Positions 1 to 9,434 of a stretch of DNA of 64,000 bases are shown here, piece by piece. The DNA is from Marinobacter sediminum (GTDB taxonomy: Bacteria; Pseudomonadota; Gammaproteobacteria; Pseudomonadales; Oleiphilaceae), in the NCBI RefSeq assembly GCF_023657445.1, contig NZ_JAGTWY010000001.1:310001-374000 (forward strand), read 5' to 3'. The notes below the pieces were generated by a model. The model had not been told where the DNA came from. It made no database searches and saw only the letters and a program-made list of their open reading frames with translations. The number at the start of each line of letters is the position of its first letter. Position 1 is the first letter of the stretch. The position numbers and the translations under genes were made by a program.

Positions 1-149
1 TGAAGTGGAATTTCTGACTCCTCTCCAGGTCACGTTTTACCCCCCTGCCATAACCTCTCCAATTCATGACCTGACGCATTGCCAGTGTCATTGTGTCGTG
101 TGATCATCGATCGCAATGATAGTCAGGAAGACCCATAAGGAGATTGGTA

Positions 150-2360
150 ATGGCGGTAGAAAGTGGTCGTCGTTTAAACGATGTAGATGCCTGTGTTGAC
201 GAAGTTATTCGCCGTGTTGGAAAGACCGTCAGGCTCGGCTTGCCGCTGGGGCTGGGGAAGCCGGTACGTTTTGTTAACGCCCTGTATCAGCGCGCCAAGG
301 ATGATCCGGAGATTCAGCTCCACATCGTTACCGCCCTGTCGCTGCTTGCCCCCAAAGGCGGATCATCCCTTGAAAAGCGCTTCATGGGCCCTTTTGTAGA
401 ACGGCTCTACGGTGAGATTCCGGAGCTGGCATACGCACGTGATGTCTCAAGCAACCGCCTGCCGAAAAACGTTGTGGTCTCGGAGTTTTTCTTCAAGGCC
501 GGCAGCTTTCTGAACAACTCGTCACAGCAGCGCCATTATGTGAGCAGCAATTACACGCATGCCGTTCGCGATCTGATGGGGCAGGGGATCAATGTTATCG
601 CACAGATGGTATCGCCGGGGGATGAGGTCAACGAACCCGGCCTGGTCAGCCTGAGTTGTAACCCGGATCTCTCCCTCGATCTACTTCCTTTGATGCGTGA
701 GCGTGAAGCCGAAGGTACACCGGTCGCAATCGTAGCCGAACTGAACCGGAACCTGCCCTATCTGGGTCATGATGCGGCTATCGGGGAAGATCGCTTTGAC
801 GTGGTTTTCGATCAGCCGGCCACGGATCACCCGCTTTTCTCGGCGCCGCAAATGGCGGTCAGTCCCGAAGACCATCTGATCGGCTTTTATGCCAGCGCCT
901 TGTTGAAAGACGGAGGCACCCTTCAGGTGGGTATTGGCTCGTTGGGCGCAGCGCTTGTGCACAGCACCATTTTGCGGCATCAGAAGAATGATGCCTGGCG
1001 CGCGGTTTATGAGCACCTGAACGTCGAAGAGCATTTCCCCCTGGTCAAGACTGTTGGCGGAACCGGCACGTTTGAGAAAGGCCTCTATGGCTGCAGTGAG
1101 ATGATGGTCGACGGTTTCCTCTACCTGATGCAGGAAGGCATCCTGCGCCGGGAAGTGTTTGACCATGCAGAGCTCCAGTCCCTGATTAACGAAGGTGTGA
1201 TCGATGAGCGGGTCTCGCTGGATATGCTCGATGTTTTGCGCCGGGAAAAACTGATTGATTCTCCGCTTCGGGCACGGGATGTCACCTGGCTTGTAAGTCT
1301 CGGAATTCTGAAAGAGACCGTTGAGTTCAAAGGTGGCCGGCTACGGGTCGGTGACCACTCTGTTGAAGTGGATCTGGACGATCCGGCCGCCAGAGAGGCG
1401 ATTGAAACCCTGGCTCTGGGTGACCGGCTTACCGGTGGCATTGTCATGCATGGCGGTTTCTACGTCGGCCCGGAACTGTTCTACCAGGCTCTGCGGGACC
1501 TCACGGATGAGCAGCGCAACCGGATCTGCATGACCAGCGTCAATTTCATTAACCAGCTTTACGATCATCCGTTTGGCGATCAGCGACTTAAGGCATCGCA
1601 ACGGTCGCATGGCCGGTTTATCAATTCGGCAATGATGTACACGCTCAACGGTGCGGCCGTATCGGATGGTCTGGATGATGGCCGGGTGGTGAGCGGAGTT
1701 GGTGGACAGTACAACTTTGTTGCCATGGCCCATGAGTTGCCGGGCGCGCGGTCCATACTTACCATGCGTGCCACTCACATGTCTGGCGGCAAGGCCAAGT
1801 CGAATATCGTCTTCAATTACGCCTATTGCACGATCCCCCGACATCTGCGCGATATTGTCATAACCGAGTATGGTATTGCCGACCTTCGTGGGCAGTGTGA
1901 CGAGCAAGTGTATCTGCGCCTGATCAGGATTGCGGATTCCCGTTTTCAGCAGGAGCTGCTGAAGCAGGCGCAGAAGGCTGGCAAGGTTGACCCAGCGTTC
2001 AAATTGCCGGCGGATTGGTGTCATAACACCCCGGAAGCGGTGCGCCGCGCCGTTTCGGTTACCGGTGACAGCAACCTGTTCCCGGCATTCCCGTTCGGCC
2101 GGGATTTCACCGACGAGGAACTGAGGTTAGGGAAAGCCCTTAAAACCCTGAAGGCCGCAACGGCCACCCGTCGTGGTAAACTGTCGACCTTGTGGCAGGC
2201 CGTCAGGGCCCGGGACGATGAAGGTAAGTATCGTGCGTTGCTTGAGCGTATGGGGCTGGAAAATCCCTCGGGGCTGCGGGACAAGCTGGACAAGAGTCTT
2301 GTTGTTCACGGTCTGCAAATGCTCGACACACCTACGGATACAGGAAACTCAAAAACCTGA
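150..2360 (+). CDS. acetyl-CoA hydrolase/transferase family protein
   Basis: Predicted cytoplasmic enzyme of the acetyl-CoA hydrolase/CoA-transferase family, which moves CoA between acyl groups or hydrolyses acyl-CoA. The C-terminal family domain is clear from about residue 470 to 640, with GVGGQYNFVAMAHE near residue 516 followed by an ITEYGIADLRG motif. CSEMMVDG near residue 315 is a candidate for the catalytic glutamate region; that assignment is inference. At 736 residues it is longer than typical 430-640-residue members, because of a long N-terminal half. I chose the ATG at 150 because AAGGAG ends 7 bases upstream; a TTG at 144 would add two residues. The stop overlaps the next start (TGATG), so translation is probably coupled. 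The exact substrate cannot be told from sequence. Confidence 0.85.
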   Translation: MAVESGRRLNDVDACVDEVIRRVGKTVRLGLPLGLGKPVRFVNALYQRAKDDPEIQLHIVTALSLLAPKGGSSLEKRFMGPFVERLYGEIPELAYARDVSSNRLPKNVVVSEFFFKAGSFLNNSSQQRHYVSSNYTHAVRDLMGQGINVIAQMVSPGDEVNEPGLVSLSCNPDLSLDLLPLMREREAEGTPVAIVAELNRNLPYLGHDAAIGEDRFDVVFDQPATDHPLFSAPQMAVSPEDHLIGFYASALLKDGGTLQVGIGSLGAALVHSTILRHQKNDAWRAVYEHLNVEEHFPLVKTVGGTGTFEKGLYGCSEMMVDGFLYLMQEGILRREVFDHAELQSLINEGVIDERVSLDMLDVLRREKLIDSPLRARDVTWLVSLGILKETVEFKGGRLRVGDHSVEVDLDDPAAREAIETLALGDRLTGGIVMHGGFYVGPELFYQALRDLTDEQRNRICMTSVNFINQLYDHPFGDQRLKASQRSHGRFINSAMMYTLNGAAVSDGLDDGRVVSGVGGQYNFVAMAHELPGARSILTMRATHMSGGKAKSNIVFNYAYCTIPRHLRDIVITEYGIADLRGQCDEQVYLRLIRIADSRFQQELLKQAQKAGKVDPAFKLPADWCHNTPEAVRRAVSVTGDSNLFPAFPFGRDFTDEELRLGKALKTLKAATATRRGKLSTLWQAVRARDDEGKYRALLERMGLENPSGLRDKLDKSLVVHGLQMLDTPTDTGNSKT

Positions 2361-2830
2361 TGGATGCTTCACAAGCAAAACCTGACGTTTTCACTCTTCA
2401 CTACGTGCTGAAGAACAAGATTGGCGAGCTCGTTGACACTTCTGAGGGTAGCGAGCCGTTGCATTTTATCTACGGCAGCCCGGAAATTATTGAGGGTATT
2501 CAGCAAGCCGTGAAAGACCGCAATGTGGGCGACTGTCTTGAGGTTACCGTACCTCCGGCCATGGCCTATGGCGAACATAACCCAGAGCTTGTTCGCAAGG
2601 TGCCCCGTTCAATGTTTGAGGGCGTGGAGAACTTGCAGATTGGTATGAAGTTTCAGACCAACACCGGTGATGAGGCCCAGATTGTTCAGGTGGTGAGCAT
2701 TGACGGCAATCTGGTCAAGGTTGATGCGAACCATCCCCTTGCCGGATTTACCCTCTATTTCGACCTCGAAATTGTTGGCCGTCGTGAGGCGACTGAAGAC
2801 GAGATAGCCCAGGGGCGTCCGCTGTCCTGA
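2360..2830 (+). CDS. FKBP-type peptidyl-prolyl cis-trans isomerase, SlyD/FkpB-like
   Basis: Small 156-residue cytoplasmic FKBP isomerase and probable chaperone. The N-terminal FKBP strands (VFTLHYVLKNKIGELVDTS) are followed by an insert-in-flap segment around AYGEHNPELVRKVPRSMF, and the FKBP fold closes near LAGFTLYFDLEIVGRREAT, as in SlyD and FkpB. The histidine- and cysteine-rich metal-binding tail of SlyD is absent, so it is closer to the short SlyD-like/FkpB group. It starts on the last base of the upstream CoA-transferase gene, so the two are almost certainly co-transcribed, although no functional link is obvious. Confidence 0.9.
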   Translation: MDASQAKPDVFTLHYVLKNKIGELVDTSEGSEPLHFIYGSPEIIEGIQQAVKDRNVGDCLEVTVPPAMAYGEHNPELVRKVPRSMFEGVENLQIGMKFQTNTGDEAQIVQVVSIDGNLVKVDANHPLAGFTLYFDLEIVGRREATEDEIAQGRPLS

Positions 2831-2963
2831 TTGGTTGAATTCTTTGCTGGTCGAATTCTTTCGCCTGAATTTGTGCCAGCCCCTCCGCCACGTTTGATAA
2901 ACAGAGTGCCGGCCTGTTGTGCGAGCCAGCCTATGGCGGGCCATTGCCGTCCTTTGTCACGAG

Positions 2964-3023
2964 CTGTAACAGAGAGACCGTTCCATGTATATTTCTGAAT
3001 AGCATGTATAATTGCTGTTACAG
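2964..3023. promoter_or_regulatory. inverted repeat around a TATAAT box upstream of the rstA-like gene
   Basis: GCTGTAACAG (2963-2972) and its exact reverse complement CTGTTACAGC (3015-3024) flank a perfect TATAAT at 3007-3012. The -35 region is poor, as expected for an activated promoter. The right arm contains GTTACA preceded by a partial match to the published RstA box (TACATNTNGTTACA). I infer an autoregulatory operator and promoter for the two-component genes that start at 3083. The 252-base gap also holds a direct repeat GAATTCTTT at 2837 and 2853. Confidence 0.45.
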
Positions 3024-3082
3024 CAGGTTGCCTGTATCGTCAGGAACAGAGTTACCCAAAAACCGGAATAACAAAACCAGAG

Positions 3083-3820
3083 ATGGATGGCGTGGAACAG
3101 ACAAACGAAAGTTGGCGAATTCTCATTGTCGAGGATGACGAGCGGCTGGCAGAATTGACCCGTGAATACCTGGAAAGTAACGGGCTGCAAGTTTCCCTCG
3201 AAACCCATGGTGGTCCCGCAGTTGAGCGCATCAAGAACGAACAGCCGGACCTGGTGGTTCTGGACCTGATGCTGCCGGGCGAGGACGGATTGTCTATTTG
3301 TCGCCGTGTGCGTCCTTTTTATTCCGGCCCCATCATAATGCTGACCGCTCGCACGGATGACCTTGATCAGGTGCTGGGCCTCGAAATGGGGGCGGATGAC
3401 TACATCGGCAAGCCTGTTAAACCGAGGGTTCTGCTGGCCCGTATCCGTGCCATGCTGCGCCGGGTTACTGAAGTCGGGCAGAGTGGTGGCGAGGAAGTGA
3501 ATGGTGAAGAGCCGGCTCGCCTGCAGTTCAATGACCTTGTGGTTGACCGTTCAATGCGGGAAGCATGGCTGACCGATGAAAGCATTGACCTGACCAGTGC
3601 CGAATTTGACCTGCTCTGGCTACTTGCAAGCAATGCCGGTCGAGTCCTCAGCCGGGAAGAGATATTCACTGCATTGCGCGGCATAGAATATGACGGTCAG
3701 GACCGTTCGATCGATGTCCGGGTATCGAGGATTCGTCCGAAGATTGGCGACGATCCGATTCATCCACGCCGGATCAAGACCGTTCGCAGCAAGGGCTACC
3801 TTTTCGTTAAGGAAGCCTGA
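3083..3820 (+). CDS. OmpR-family response regulator, RstA-like
   Basis: 245-residue DNA-binding response regulator. The receiver domain covers about residues 12-125, with acidic pocket VEDDE (16-20), phospho-acceptor Asp61 in VVLDLMLPGEDG, LTAR near 93 and the conserved Lys in GKPVKP. A winged-helix trans_reg_C domain fills the C-terminal half and ends in RRIKTVRSKGYLFV. It precedes a sensor kinase gene by 68 bases in the same direction, so the pair forms a two-component system. Similarity of both partners to RstA/RstB is my reading of the sequence and not proof of orthology. No strong Shine-Dalgarno lies close to the ATG; GGAA lies 14 bases upstream. Confidence 0.9.
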   Translation: MDGVEQTNESWRILIVEDDERLAELTREYLESNGLQVSLETHGGPAVERIKNEQPDLVVLDLMLPGEDGLSICRRVRPFYSGPIIMLTARTDDLDQVLGLEMGADDYIGKPVKPRVLLARIRAMLRRVTEVGQSGGEEVNGEEPARLQFNDLVVDRSMREAWLTDESIDLTSAEFDLLWLLASNAGRVLSREEIFTALRGIEYDGQDRSIDVRVSRIRPKIGDDPIHPRRIKTVRSKGYLFVKEA

Positions 3821-3888
3821 CGATTCAGCCTCTGGAGCCGGCGTGACCAACTGGTCATTCGCCGGCGTTCCCTGCCAGGGTTTGTGAC

Positions 3889-5463
3889 ATGCCCCTGAAG
3901 TTCTTCCTCAAGCTTTACGCCCGTCTTGCCGGCCTGACCGCGCTGGTGCTTCTGCTTTGCGTGGCCCTGTTCTCCGGAGTCAACTCGGTGCGGTCGCAAT
4001 TCTGGCATGAGCGTTTTCCTGAGCCTCTGATGCGCTACCTGGGAGCCGATTCGGCCCCGGCAGAACGCTACCACTGGCTTAGCTCACTTTATGACTTTCA
4101 GGTTGTTGATGCGGGCGAACTCAACCTTTCTCCGATAACCCTTGAGCGCCTTGGATATGGCCAGGTGGTTGCGCTGGATGGCCGAACAGGGTATCGAGTG
4201 CTCATTGCCAACTATTCCGGCAAGGTAATTCAACTGCGGTTCGATGAGCCGTATCGGGATGTTGCAGAAGCCATTGCCCTGATCGTGCGCTCGCACATGG
4301 ATGCCGCTGCTCCAGAAGAGCGAGACAAGAAGGCTTCCCGATTGTCCGATTCGTTTCATATGAATCTTCGGCGCGTTGATGAGGCGTCCGTTCTGCCTGC
4401 CGGAGAGGTGCTTGATCAGGTTGTTACCAAGGGAGTCGTTTTCTACCGGGATGGCCCTGCAGCGGACGGGCACGTTCTGATCCAGCTTTCCGATGGTGAA
4501 CTCTTCAAAATGGATATGGCGCCGCCTTTCGATTTATGGGCGTGGCCGGTTACGCTGCTTCTGATCGTGGTTCTGGGTGGCATACTGGCGCTGGTCCTGT
4601 TTGTGGCGCTTAGGGCAGTGGATAGTAACCTCCGCGCAGTGGAGTCTGTGGCAGTCCGAATCGCACGGGGTGAGATGGGAGCCCGTGTAGGGGGCGGAAC
4701 TGGAACCCTGATTTCCCGTCTGGCGGCTTCCTTCAATGGCATGGCGGAGCATATACAGCGGCTGGTTCAGGTGCAGCGGGAAATGATTCATGCTGTCTCC
4801 CATGAGTTGCGCACCCCCGTTGCCCGAATTCGTTTTGGCGTTCAGATGATTGAAGATTGCGAGGATCAGGCCGGGCTGCAGAAGCAGCTGGACGGTATTG
4901 ATGGTGATATCCAGGAGCTCGACCAGTTAATTGACGAGATTCTCACCTATGCGAGGCTGGAGCAGGGCGGCCCGGTTTTCTCGTTGAAGGAGGCGTCTGT
5001 CACCGACCTAGTCCGTCAGGTGGTTTCCGAGCAACAGATCATACGATCGGCACTGACCATTGAAGCGCACATTGAGGAAGGTTCGGAGCAATGGGCAATG
5101 TCGGATGTCGAGCCGCGGTATATTCACCGCGCGATCCAGAATCTGGTGGGGAATGCAGGGCGTTATGCATCGAGCCGGGTGATGGTGCACTGCCACATAG
5201 ACGAAGACAATTGCCGTATTGATGTAGAGGACGATGGCCCGGGTATCCCTGAGCAGGACTGGGAGAAGGTGTTTACGGCCTTCGCCCGGCTGGATGACAG
5301 TCGTACCCGTACCTCTGGTGGCTATGGGTTGGGCCTGTCTATCGTTCGAAGAATACTCTACTGGCATGGTGGCCAGGCTTTTGTGGGGCGCAGTGATGCT
5401 CTTGGCGGAGCCCGATTCAGCCTGGTATGGCCACGCAAGAAGCCTGTGGAGGTTGTTTTGTGA
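3889..5463 (+). CDS. membrane sensor histidine kinase, RstB-like
   Basis: 524-residue inner-membrane sensor kinase, partner of the regulator just upstream. A first membrane helix lies at about residues 13-32, a periplasmic sensor region of about 170 residues follows, and a second helix lies near 212-240. HAMP is next, then a HisKA domain with the phospho-acceptor histidine in AVSHELRTPVARIRF (about residue 305), and a HATPase_c domain with N-box QNLVGNAGRYA, DDGPGIPE and GGYGLGLSIVRR. All catalytic boxes look intact. The ligand cannot be inferred. A terminator follows about 150 bases downstream. Confidence 0.92.
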   Translation: MPLKFFLKLYARLAGLTALVLLLCVALFSGVNSVRSQFWHERFPEPLMRYLGADSAPAERYHWLSSLYDFQVVDAGELNLSPITLERLGYGQVVALDGRTGYRVLIANYSGKVIQLRFDEPYRDVAEAIALIVRSHMDAAAPEERDKKASRLSDSFHMNLRRVDEASVLPAGEVLDQVVTKGVVFYRDGPAADGHVLIQLSDGELFKMDMAPPFDLWAWPVTLLLIVVLGGILALVLFVALRAVDSNLRAVESVAVRIARGEMGARVGGGTGTLISRLAASFNGMAEHIQRLVQVQREMIHAVSHELRTPVARIRFGVQMIEDCEDQAGLQKQLDGIDGDIQELDQLIDEILTYARLEQGGPVFSLKEASVTDLVRQVVSEQQIIRSALTIEAHIEEGSEQWAMSDVEPRYIHRAIQNLVGNAGRYASSRVMVHCHIDEDNCRIDVEDDGPGIPEQDWEKVFTAFARLDDSRTRTSGGYGLGLSIVRRILYWHGGQAFVGRSDALGGARFSLVWPRKKPVEVVL

Positions 5464-5610
5464 ACCATGCCTCGAAGCCTAACCTGATGTAACAAAGCCG
5501 CTACACAACCGCTACTGAATTCCTGGCCTGACTTGCCAATAATACACTGCGTAAGGGATGACTTTTGAGGTTGTAGTTCTTACGAACTTTCCTTGTTTCA
5601 TTCGTCATTT

Positions 5611-5637
5611 GAGGGCCGGTTTTCCGGCCCTTTTTTT
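5611..5637 (+). terminator. Rho-independent terminator before glpK
   Basis: A 7-bp G+C stem GGGCCGG/CCGGCCC (5613-5619 with 5624-5630) and a TTTT loop is followed by seven T residues. It lies 150 bases beyond the kinase stop and 86 bases before glpK, so it ends either the two-component operon or a short separate transcript. Confidence 0.9.
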
Positions 5638-5722
5638 ATGCCTTTCCGCCATTTTTTGTTCTATTCGCTCTTACTGCTTTCTTTCTGCTGCTAAAATCCG
5701 GGGAAAACAACCGGAGATGTTC

Positions 5723-7210
5723 ATGACCCGCTATCTGCTTGCCATCGATCAGGGAACCACAAGCTCCCGAGCCATTGTTTTTGATGAGTCCGGAAGCAGT
5801 GTTGCTACTGACCAGCAGGAGTTTCATCAGTATTTCCCTCAGGACGGCTGGGTAGAGCACGACGCTATTGAGATCTGGGACAGTACGCTGTCGGTCTGCC
5901 GCAAGGCCCTTGAAAAGGCGGGTTTAGAAGCGTGCAAGTTGTCCGGTATCGGAATTACCAATCAGCGCGAAACCACGGTGATATGGGAGAGGGAAAGCGG
6001 GAAGCCGATTCATCATGCCATCGTCTGGCAAGACCGGCGCACAGCCTCTCTGTGTACCAAACTCAAGGCTGATGGTCATGAAGACACAGTAGTGGAACGA
6101 ACCGGTTTGTTGATCGATCCATACTTTTCAGCGACCAAGATTGCCTGGATTCTGGATAATGTTGAGGGTGCTCGGGCTCGCGCCGAGGCTGGAGAGTTGG
6201 CTTTTGGCACTGTCGACAGCTGGCTTTTGTGGAATCTCACGGGGGGTGCTTCCCATTACACCGATGCTACTAATGCCTCCCGGACAGCCCTGTTCAATAT
6301 CCATGACCAGGACTGGGACGAAGCACTTCTGAGTCTGTTCCGAGTTCCCCGTTCTTTACTGCCCGAGGTTCTGGATAGTGCGGCCGATTTTGGGAACACC
6401 CAGGCAGAGTGGCTCGGGTCACCGGTGGCGGTTGCCGGAATCGCTGGTGACCAGCATGCCGCACTGATCGGGCAGGCCTGTTTTGAGCCCGGGATGGCCA
6501 AGAGTACCTATGGCACCGGCTGCTTCCTGATTCTCAATACCGGCGATCAGGCCCTGAGGTCAGAAAACCGATTGCTCACCACCATGGCCTATCGCCTGAA
6601 TGGTAAGCCCTGCTACGCGATGGAAGGCAGCATATTCGTTGCGGGCGCGGCCATGCAGTGGCTCAGGGATGGACTGAAGTTGATTGACCACGCCAACGAA
6701 TCATCCGCCTATGCCGAAAGCGTAGGTGTCGACAACCCTGTGTACTTGGTGCCGGCATTTACGGGTCTGGGCGCTCCTCATTGGGATCCCCATGCCCGCG
6801 GTGCCATCATGGGACTGACTCGGGATACAGGGGTTGCGGAAATCGTGACCGCAGGGCTGCAATCCGTGTGTTACCAGACCAAGGATCTGGTTCGTGCAAT
6901 CCAGAATGATGGCGCCCGCCTCGAGTCCTTGCGTGTCGATGGTGGCATGGTCGTCAATGACTGGGTGATGCAGTTTCTCGCTGATATTCTCAATGTCACG
7001 GTCGACCGCCCGCGGGAGACGGAAACAACAGCACTGGGAGCAGCCTATCTCGCAGGGCTGCAAACTGGCGTATACGAGAGCCTTGAGCAGATTTCAAAGC
7101 TTTGGGAATGTCAACGACAGTTTCTTCCGTCAATGGGGCCGGCGTTGCGGGAATCTCTTTATGCGGGCTGGCTTGATGCCGTGGAGCGCGTCTGTAACAA
7201 CAGACTTTGA
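5723..7210 (+). CDS. glpK: glycerol kinase
   Basis: FGGY-family kinase that makes sn-glycerol 3-phosphate from glycerol and ATP. Family motifs are complete: [18 protein letters not shown] at the N-terminus, [34 protein letters not shown] and [16 protein letters not shown]. The length of 495 residues matches the family. I chose the ATG at 5723 because GGAG lies 6 bases upstream; the frame is open further upstream but that region holds a terminator. No glpF, glpD or glpR lies beside it, so it stands alone, and it converges on the ABC ATPase gene with only two bases between stops. Confidence 0.97.
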   Translation: MTRYLLAIDQGTTSSRAIVFDESGSSVATDQQEFHQYFPQDGWVEHDAIEIWDSTLSVCRKALEKAGLEACKLSGIGITNQRETTVIWERESGKPIHHAIVWQDRRTASLCTKLKADGHEDTVVERTGLLIDPYFSATKIAWILDNVEGARARAEAGELAFGTVDSWLLWNLTGGASHYTDATNASRTALFNIHDQDWDEALLSLFRVPRSLLPEVLDSAADFGNTQAEWLGSPVAVAGIAGDQHAALIGQACFEPGMAKSTYGTGCFLILNTGDQALRSENRLLTTMAYRLNGKPCYAMEGSIFVAGAAMQWLRDGLKLIDHANESSAYAESVGVDNPVYLVPAFTGLGAPHWDPHARGAIMGLTRDTGVAEIVTAGLQSVCYQTKDLVRAIQNDGARLESLRVDGGMVVNDWVMQFLADILNVTVDRPRETETTALGAAYLAGLQTGVYESLEQISKLWECQRQFLPSMGPALRESLYAGWLDAVERVCNNRL

Positions 7211-7212
7211 GA

Positions 7213-8286
7213 TCAGGCTGTGCGCTCGAACGCTATCAGGTGATCCGCTTCAACGCGCACAGGGACTGTTTCACCCAGGTGAAAGTCCAGATGGCTTCGG
7301 AACAGGGCTTCGAACTCGGTTTCTTCGGAGCAGCGGAACCGGTAGAGCGTGGAAGTGCCCGCAAACGTCTTTTCTACCACCTTCGGCCGTAGATCGGATT
7401 CCGGATCATAGACGATATCATCGGGCCGGATCAGCACATCGACCAAGGTGCCCGGTGACCATTTGTAGGCGCGATTGCCATGAATGACACCCAGTTCTGA
7501 TTCGATGGTATCTGGACCCAGTGCCTTGCCAGGGACAAAACCACCCTGTCCAACAAAGCTTGCGACAAAGCGATTTGCGGGCTCGTGATAAAGATTGTAG
7601 GGGACGTCCCACTGCTGTATCTGCCCATCCCGGAGGACGGCAACCTGGTCGCACATGGCGAAGGCTTCCTGCTGATCGTGGGTCACCAGAATGGCACTGA
7701 TGCCAAGGGTTTTCAGGATCTCCCGTACATCAAGACTCAGGCGTCGACGGAGATCCGCATCCAGGTTGGAAAATGGCTCATCAAGCAGTATCAGCGTTGG
7801 TTCAGGGGCCAATGCCCGTGCCAGGGCAACCCGCTGCTGTTGGCCGCCTGAAAGTTCATGGGGGTAATTCTCGGCGAGATCCTGAAGGTGGACCACGTTC
7901 AGCAGTTCCATCACTTTCTGGCGCTTATCCGCGCTGGACATTTTTCGCAGCCCGAACCCAACGTTGTCTGCGATAGTCAGATGCGGAAACAAGGCATAGT
8001 CCTGGAAAACCATACCGATCCGACGTTTTTCCGGCGCAAGGGTCCGGCCAGGTAAACTGATTGCCTGCGATTGTAGGCAAATCTCGCCACCATTCAGCGG
8101 CAGAAAGCCTGCCAACGCTCTCAGGATTGTGCTCTTGCCACACCCGCTGGGGCCAAGCAGGCAGCCAATGTCGCCGTGGCTGAGTGCGAAACTGACATCC
8201 CGAATCACCGAATCCCCGCCATAACCACAAGACAGGTTGTTGACCTCCAGCAGCCACTCTGCCGGAGCACGTGTGCTTGGGTTCAT
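7213..8286 (-). CDS. ABC transporter ATP-binding protein, FbpC/PotA-type
   Basis: 357-residue ATPase subunit of an ABC importer. Walker A GPSGCGKST (about 44-52), Q-loop region VFQDYALFPHLT, signature LSGGQQQRVALARAL, Walker B LILLDEP and switch His in VTHDQQEAFAM are all intact. A C-terminal TOBE-like domain (from about residue 240, with VLIRPDDIVYD) is typical of the CUT1/iron/polyamine ATPases. No permease or binding-protein gene is next to it. The start lies 4 bases after the argF stop, so it is in an operon with argF. A lone ATPase gene next to argF is also known in Pseudomonas. Substrate is unknown. Confidence 0.9.
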   Translation of the reverse strand: MNPSTRAPAEWLLEVNNLSCGYGGDSVIRDVSFALSHGDIGCLLGPSGCGKSTILRALAGFLPLNGGEICLQSQAISLPGRTLAPEKRRIGMVFQDYALFPHLTIADNVGFGLRKMSSADKRQKVMELLNVVHLQDLAENYPHELSGGQQQRVALARALAPEPTLILLDEPFSNLDADLRRRLSLDVREILKTLGISAILVTHDQQEAFAMCDQVAVLRDGQIQQWDVPYNLYHEPANRFVASFVGQGGFVPGKALGPDTIESELGVIHGNRAYKWSPGTLVDVLIRPDDIVYDPESDLRPKVVEKTFAGTSTLYRFRCSEETEFEALFRSHLDFHLGETVPVRVEADHLIAFERTA

Positions 8287-8290
8287 GGCA

Positions 8291-9205
8291 TCAGTCCAAA
8301 CGGTTCAGAATGAGAAATTCCAGCAAGGCTTTCTGAGCGTGCAAGCGGTTTTCTGCCTCATCCCAGACCACAGAACCCGGGTGCTCCATCATGTCGACCG
8401 AGATCTCTTCGCCCCGGTGCGCAGGAAGGCAGTGCATAAACAGGGCATCTTTATCTGCTGTAGACATCAGCTTCGGGTTGATCTGGTAGCTCTTGAAGGC
8501 TTGCTCTCGCGCTGTCTGTTCTTCTTCCTGGCCCATAGAGGCCCAGACATCCGTTACCAGCAAGTTGGAATCGCGTGCAGCCTCTGCGGGGTCGCGAAAC
8601 ACGGTGACGCGGTCTCCGTGCGCCTTGAGCAACGACTCATCAGGTTCATAGCCCTCGGGGCAGGCGATATTGAGGTGGAAATCGAATTGAGTGGCAGCAT
8701 TTATATAAGAGTGACACATATTGTTGCCGTCACCGATCCAGGTCACCGTCGCGCCACGAATGCTGCCTCTATGCTCGCGGTATGTTTGCATGTCGGCAAG
8801 TAGTTGGCAGGGGTGAAAATCATCAGTCAGGGCGTTGATCACCGGTACCCGCGAGGCGGAGGCAAAGCGCTCAACGGTTTGATGCGCAAAAGTACGTATC
8901 ATGACCGCATCTACCATGCTTGAAATTACGATGGCAGAATCCTCAACAGGCTCGCCACGGCCCAGTTGCGTATCCCGTGGGGACAAGAACATGGCGGAGC
9001 CCCCAAGCTGGGCCATGCCGGCTTCAAACGACACACGGGTCCGGGTTGAAGACTTCTCGAAGATCATCGCCAGCACTCGATTCTTGAGGGAATCCCGCAC
9101 CTTACCCTGCCGCCATTCATTACGGAGCCTGGCTGCATGATCTACCAGGCTTTCCAGCTCAGAGGTAGTCATGTCGTTCAATGTCAGAAAATGTCTTGCC
9201 GCCAT
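8291..9205 (-). CDS. argF: ornithine carbamoyltransferase
   Basis: Catalyses citrulline formation from ornithine and carbamoyl phosphate in arginine synthesis. The carbamoyl-phosphate motif SSTRTR (near residue 53), [11 protein letters not shown] and the ornithine-site [10 protein letters not shown] (near residue 265) are present. The length of 304 residues is typical for the anabolic Pseudomonas-type enzyme. The ABC ATPase gene follows in the same transcript. Confidence 0.97.
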   Translation of the reverse strand: MAARHFLTLNDMTTSELESLVDHAARLRNEWRQGKVRDSLKNRVLAMIFEKSSTRTRVSFEAGMAQLGGSAMFLSPRDTQLGRGEPVEDSAIVISSMVDAVMIRTFAHQTVERFASASRVPVINALTDDFHPCQLLADMQTYREHRGSIRGATVTWIGDGNNMCHSYINAATQFDFHLNIACPEGYEPDESLLKAHGDRVTVFRDPAEAARDSNLLVTDVWASMGQEEEQTAREQAFKSYQINPKLMSTADKDALFMHCLPAHRGEEISVDMMEHPGSVVWDEAENRLHAQKALLEFLILNRLD

Positions 9206-9350
9206 GTAATGGCCCTTATATCAACGGAACCCGGGGTTGGTTGAGTTGTCTGAGAAGCTGACTGAAAAAAACGGGGCACCAAGTCTAGCCCTTCAGGACA
9301 GGGATGACAACGCTGCGGGAGGCCCGTGTCCTGCATTACGTATCTGTTGT

Positions 9351-9380
9351 TTGGTGCGCTGTTGAGCGGACGTGTACAAT
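9351..9380 (+). promoter_or_regulatory. candidate sigma-70 promoter for grxD
   Basis: TTGGTG (9351-9356) and TACAAT (9375-9380) are separated by 18 bases, and the -10 lies 55 bases upstream of the grxD start. The -10 is a good match; the -35 keeps only the TTG. Confidence 0.4.
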
Positions 9381-9434
9381 GGTGAGCAGTCCGTTGCCCC
9401 AGGCAATTTCGTTTTCTACCAGAGGTGAATGTTC

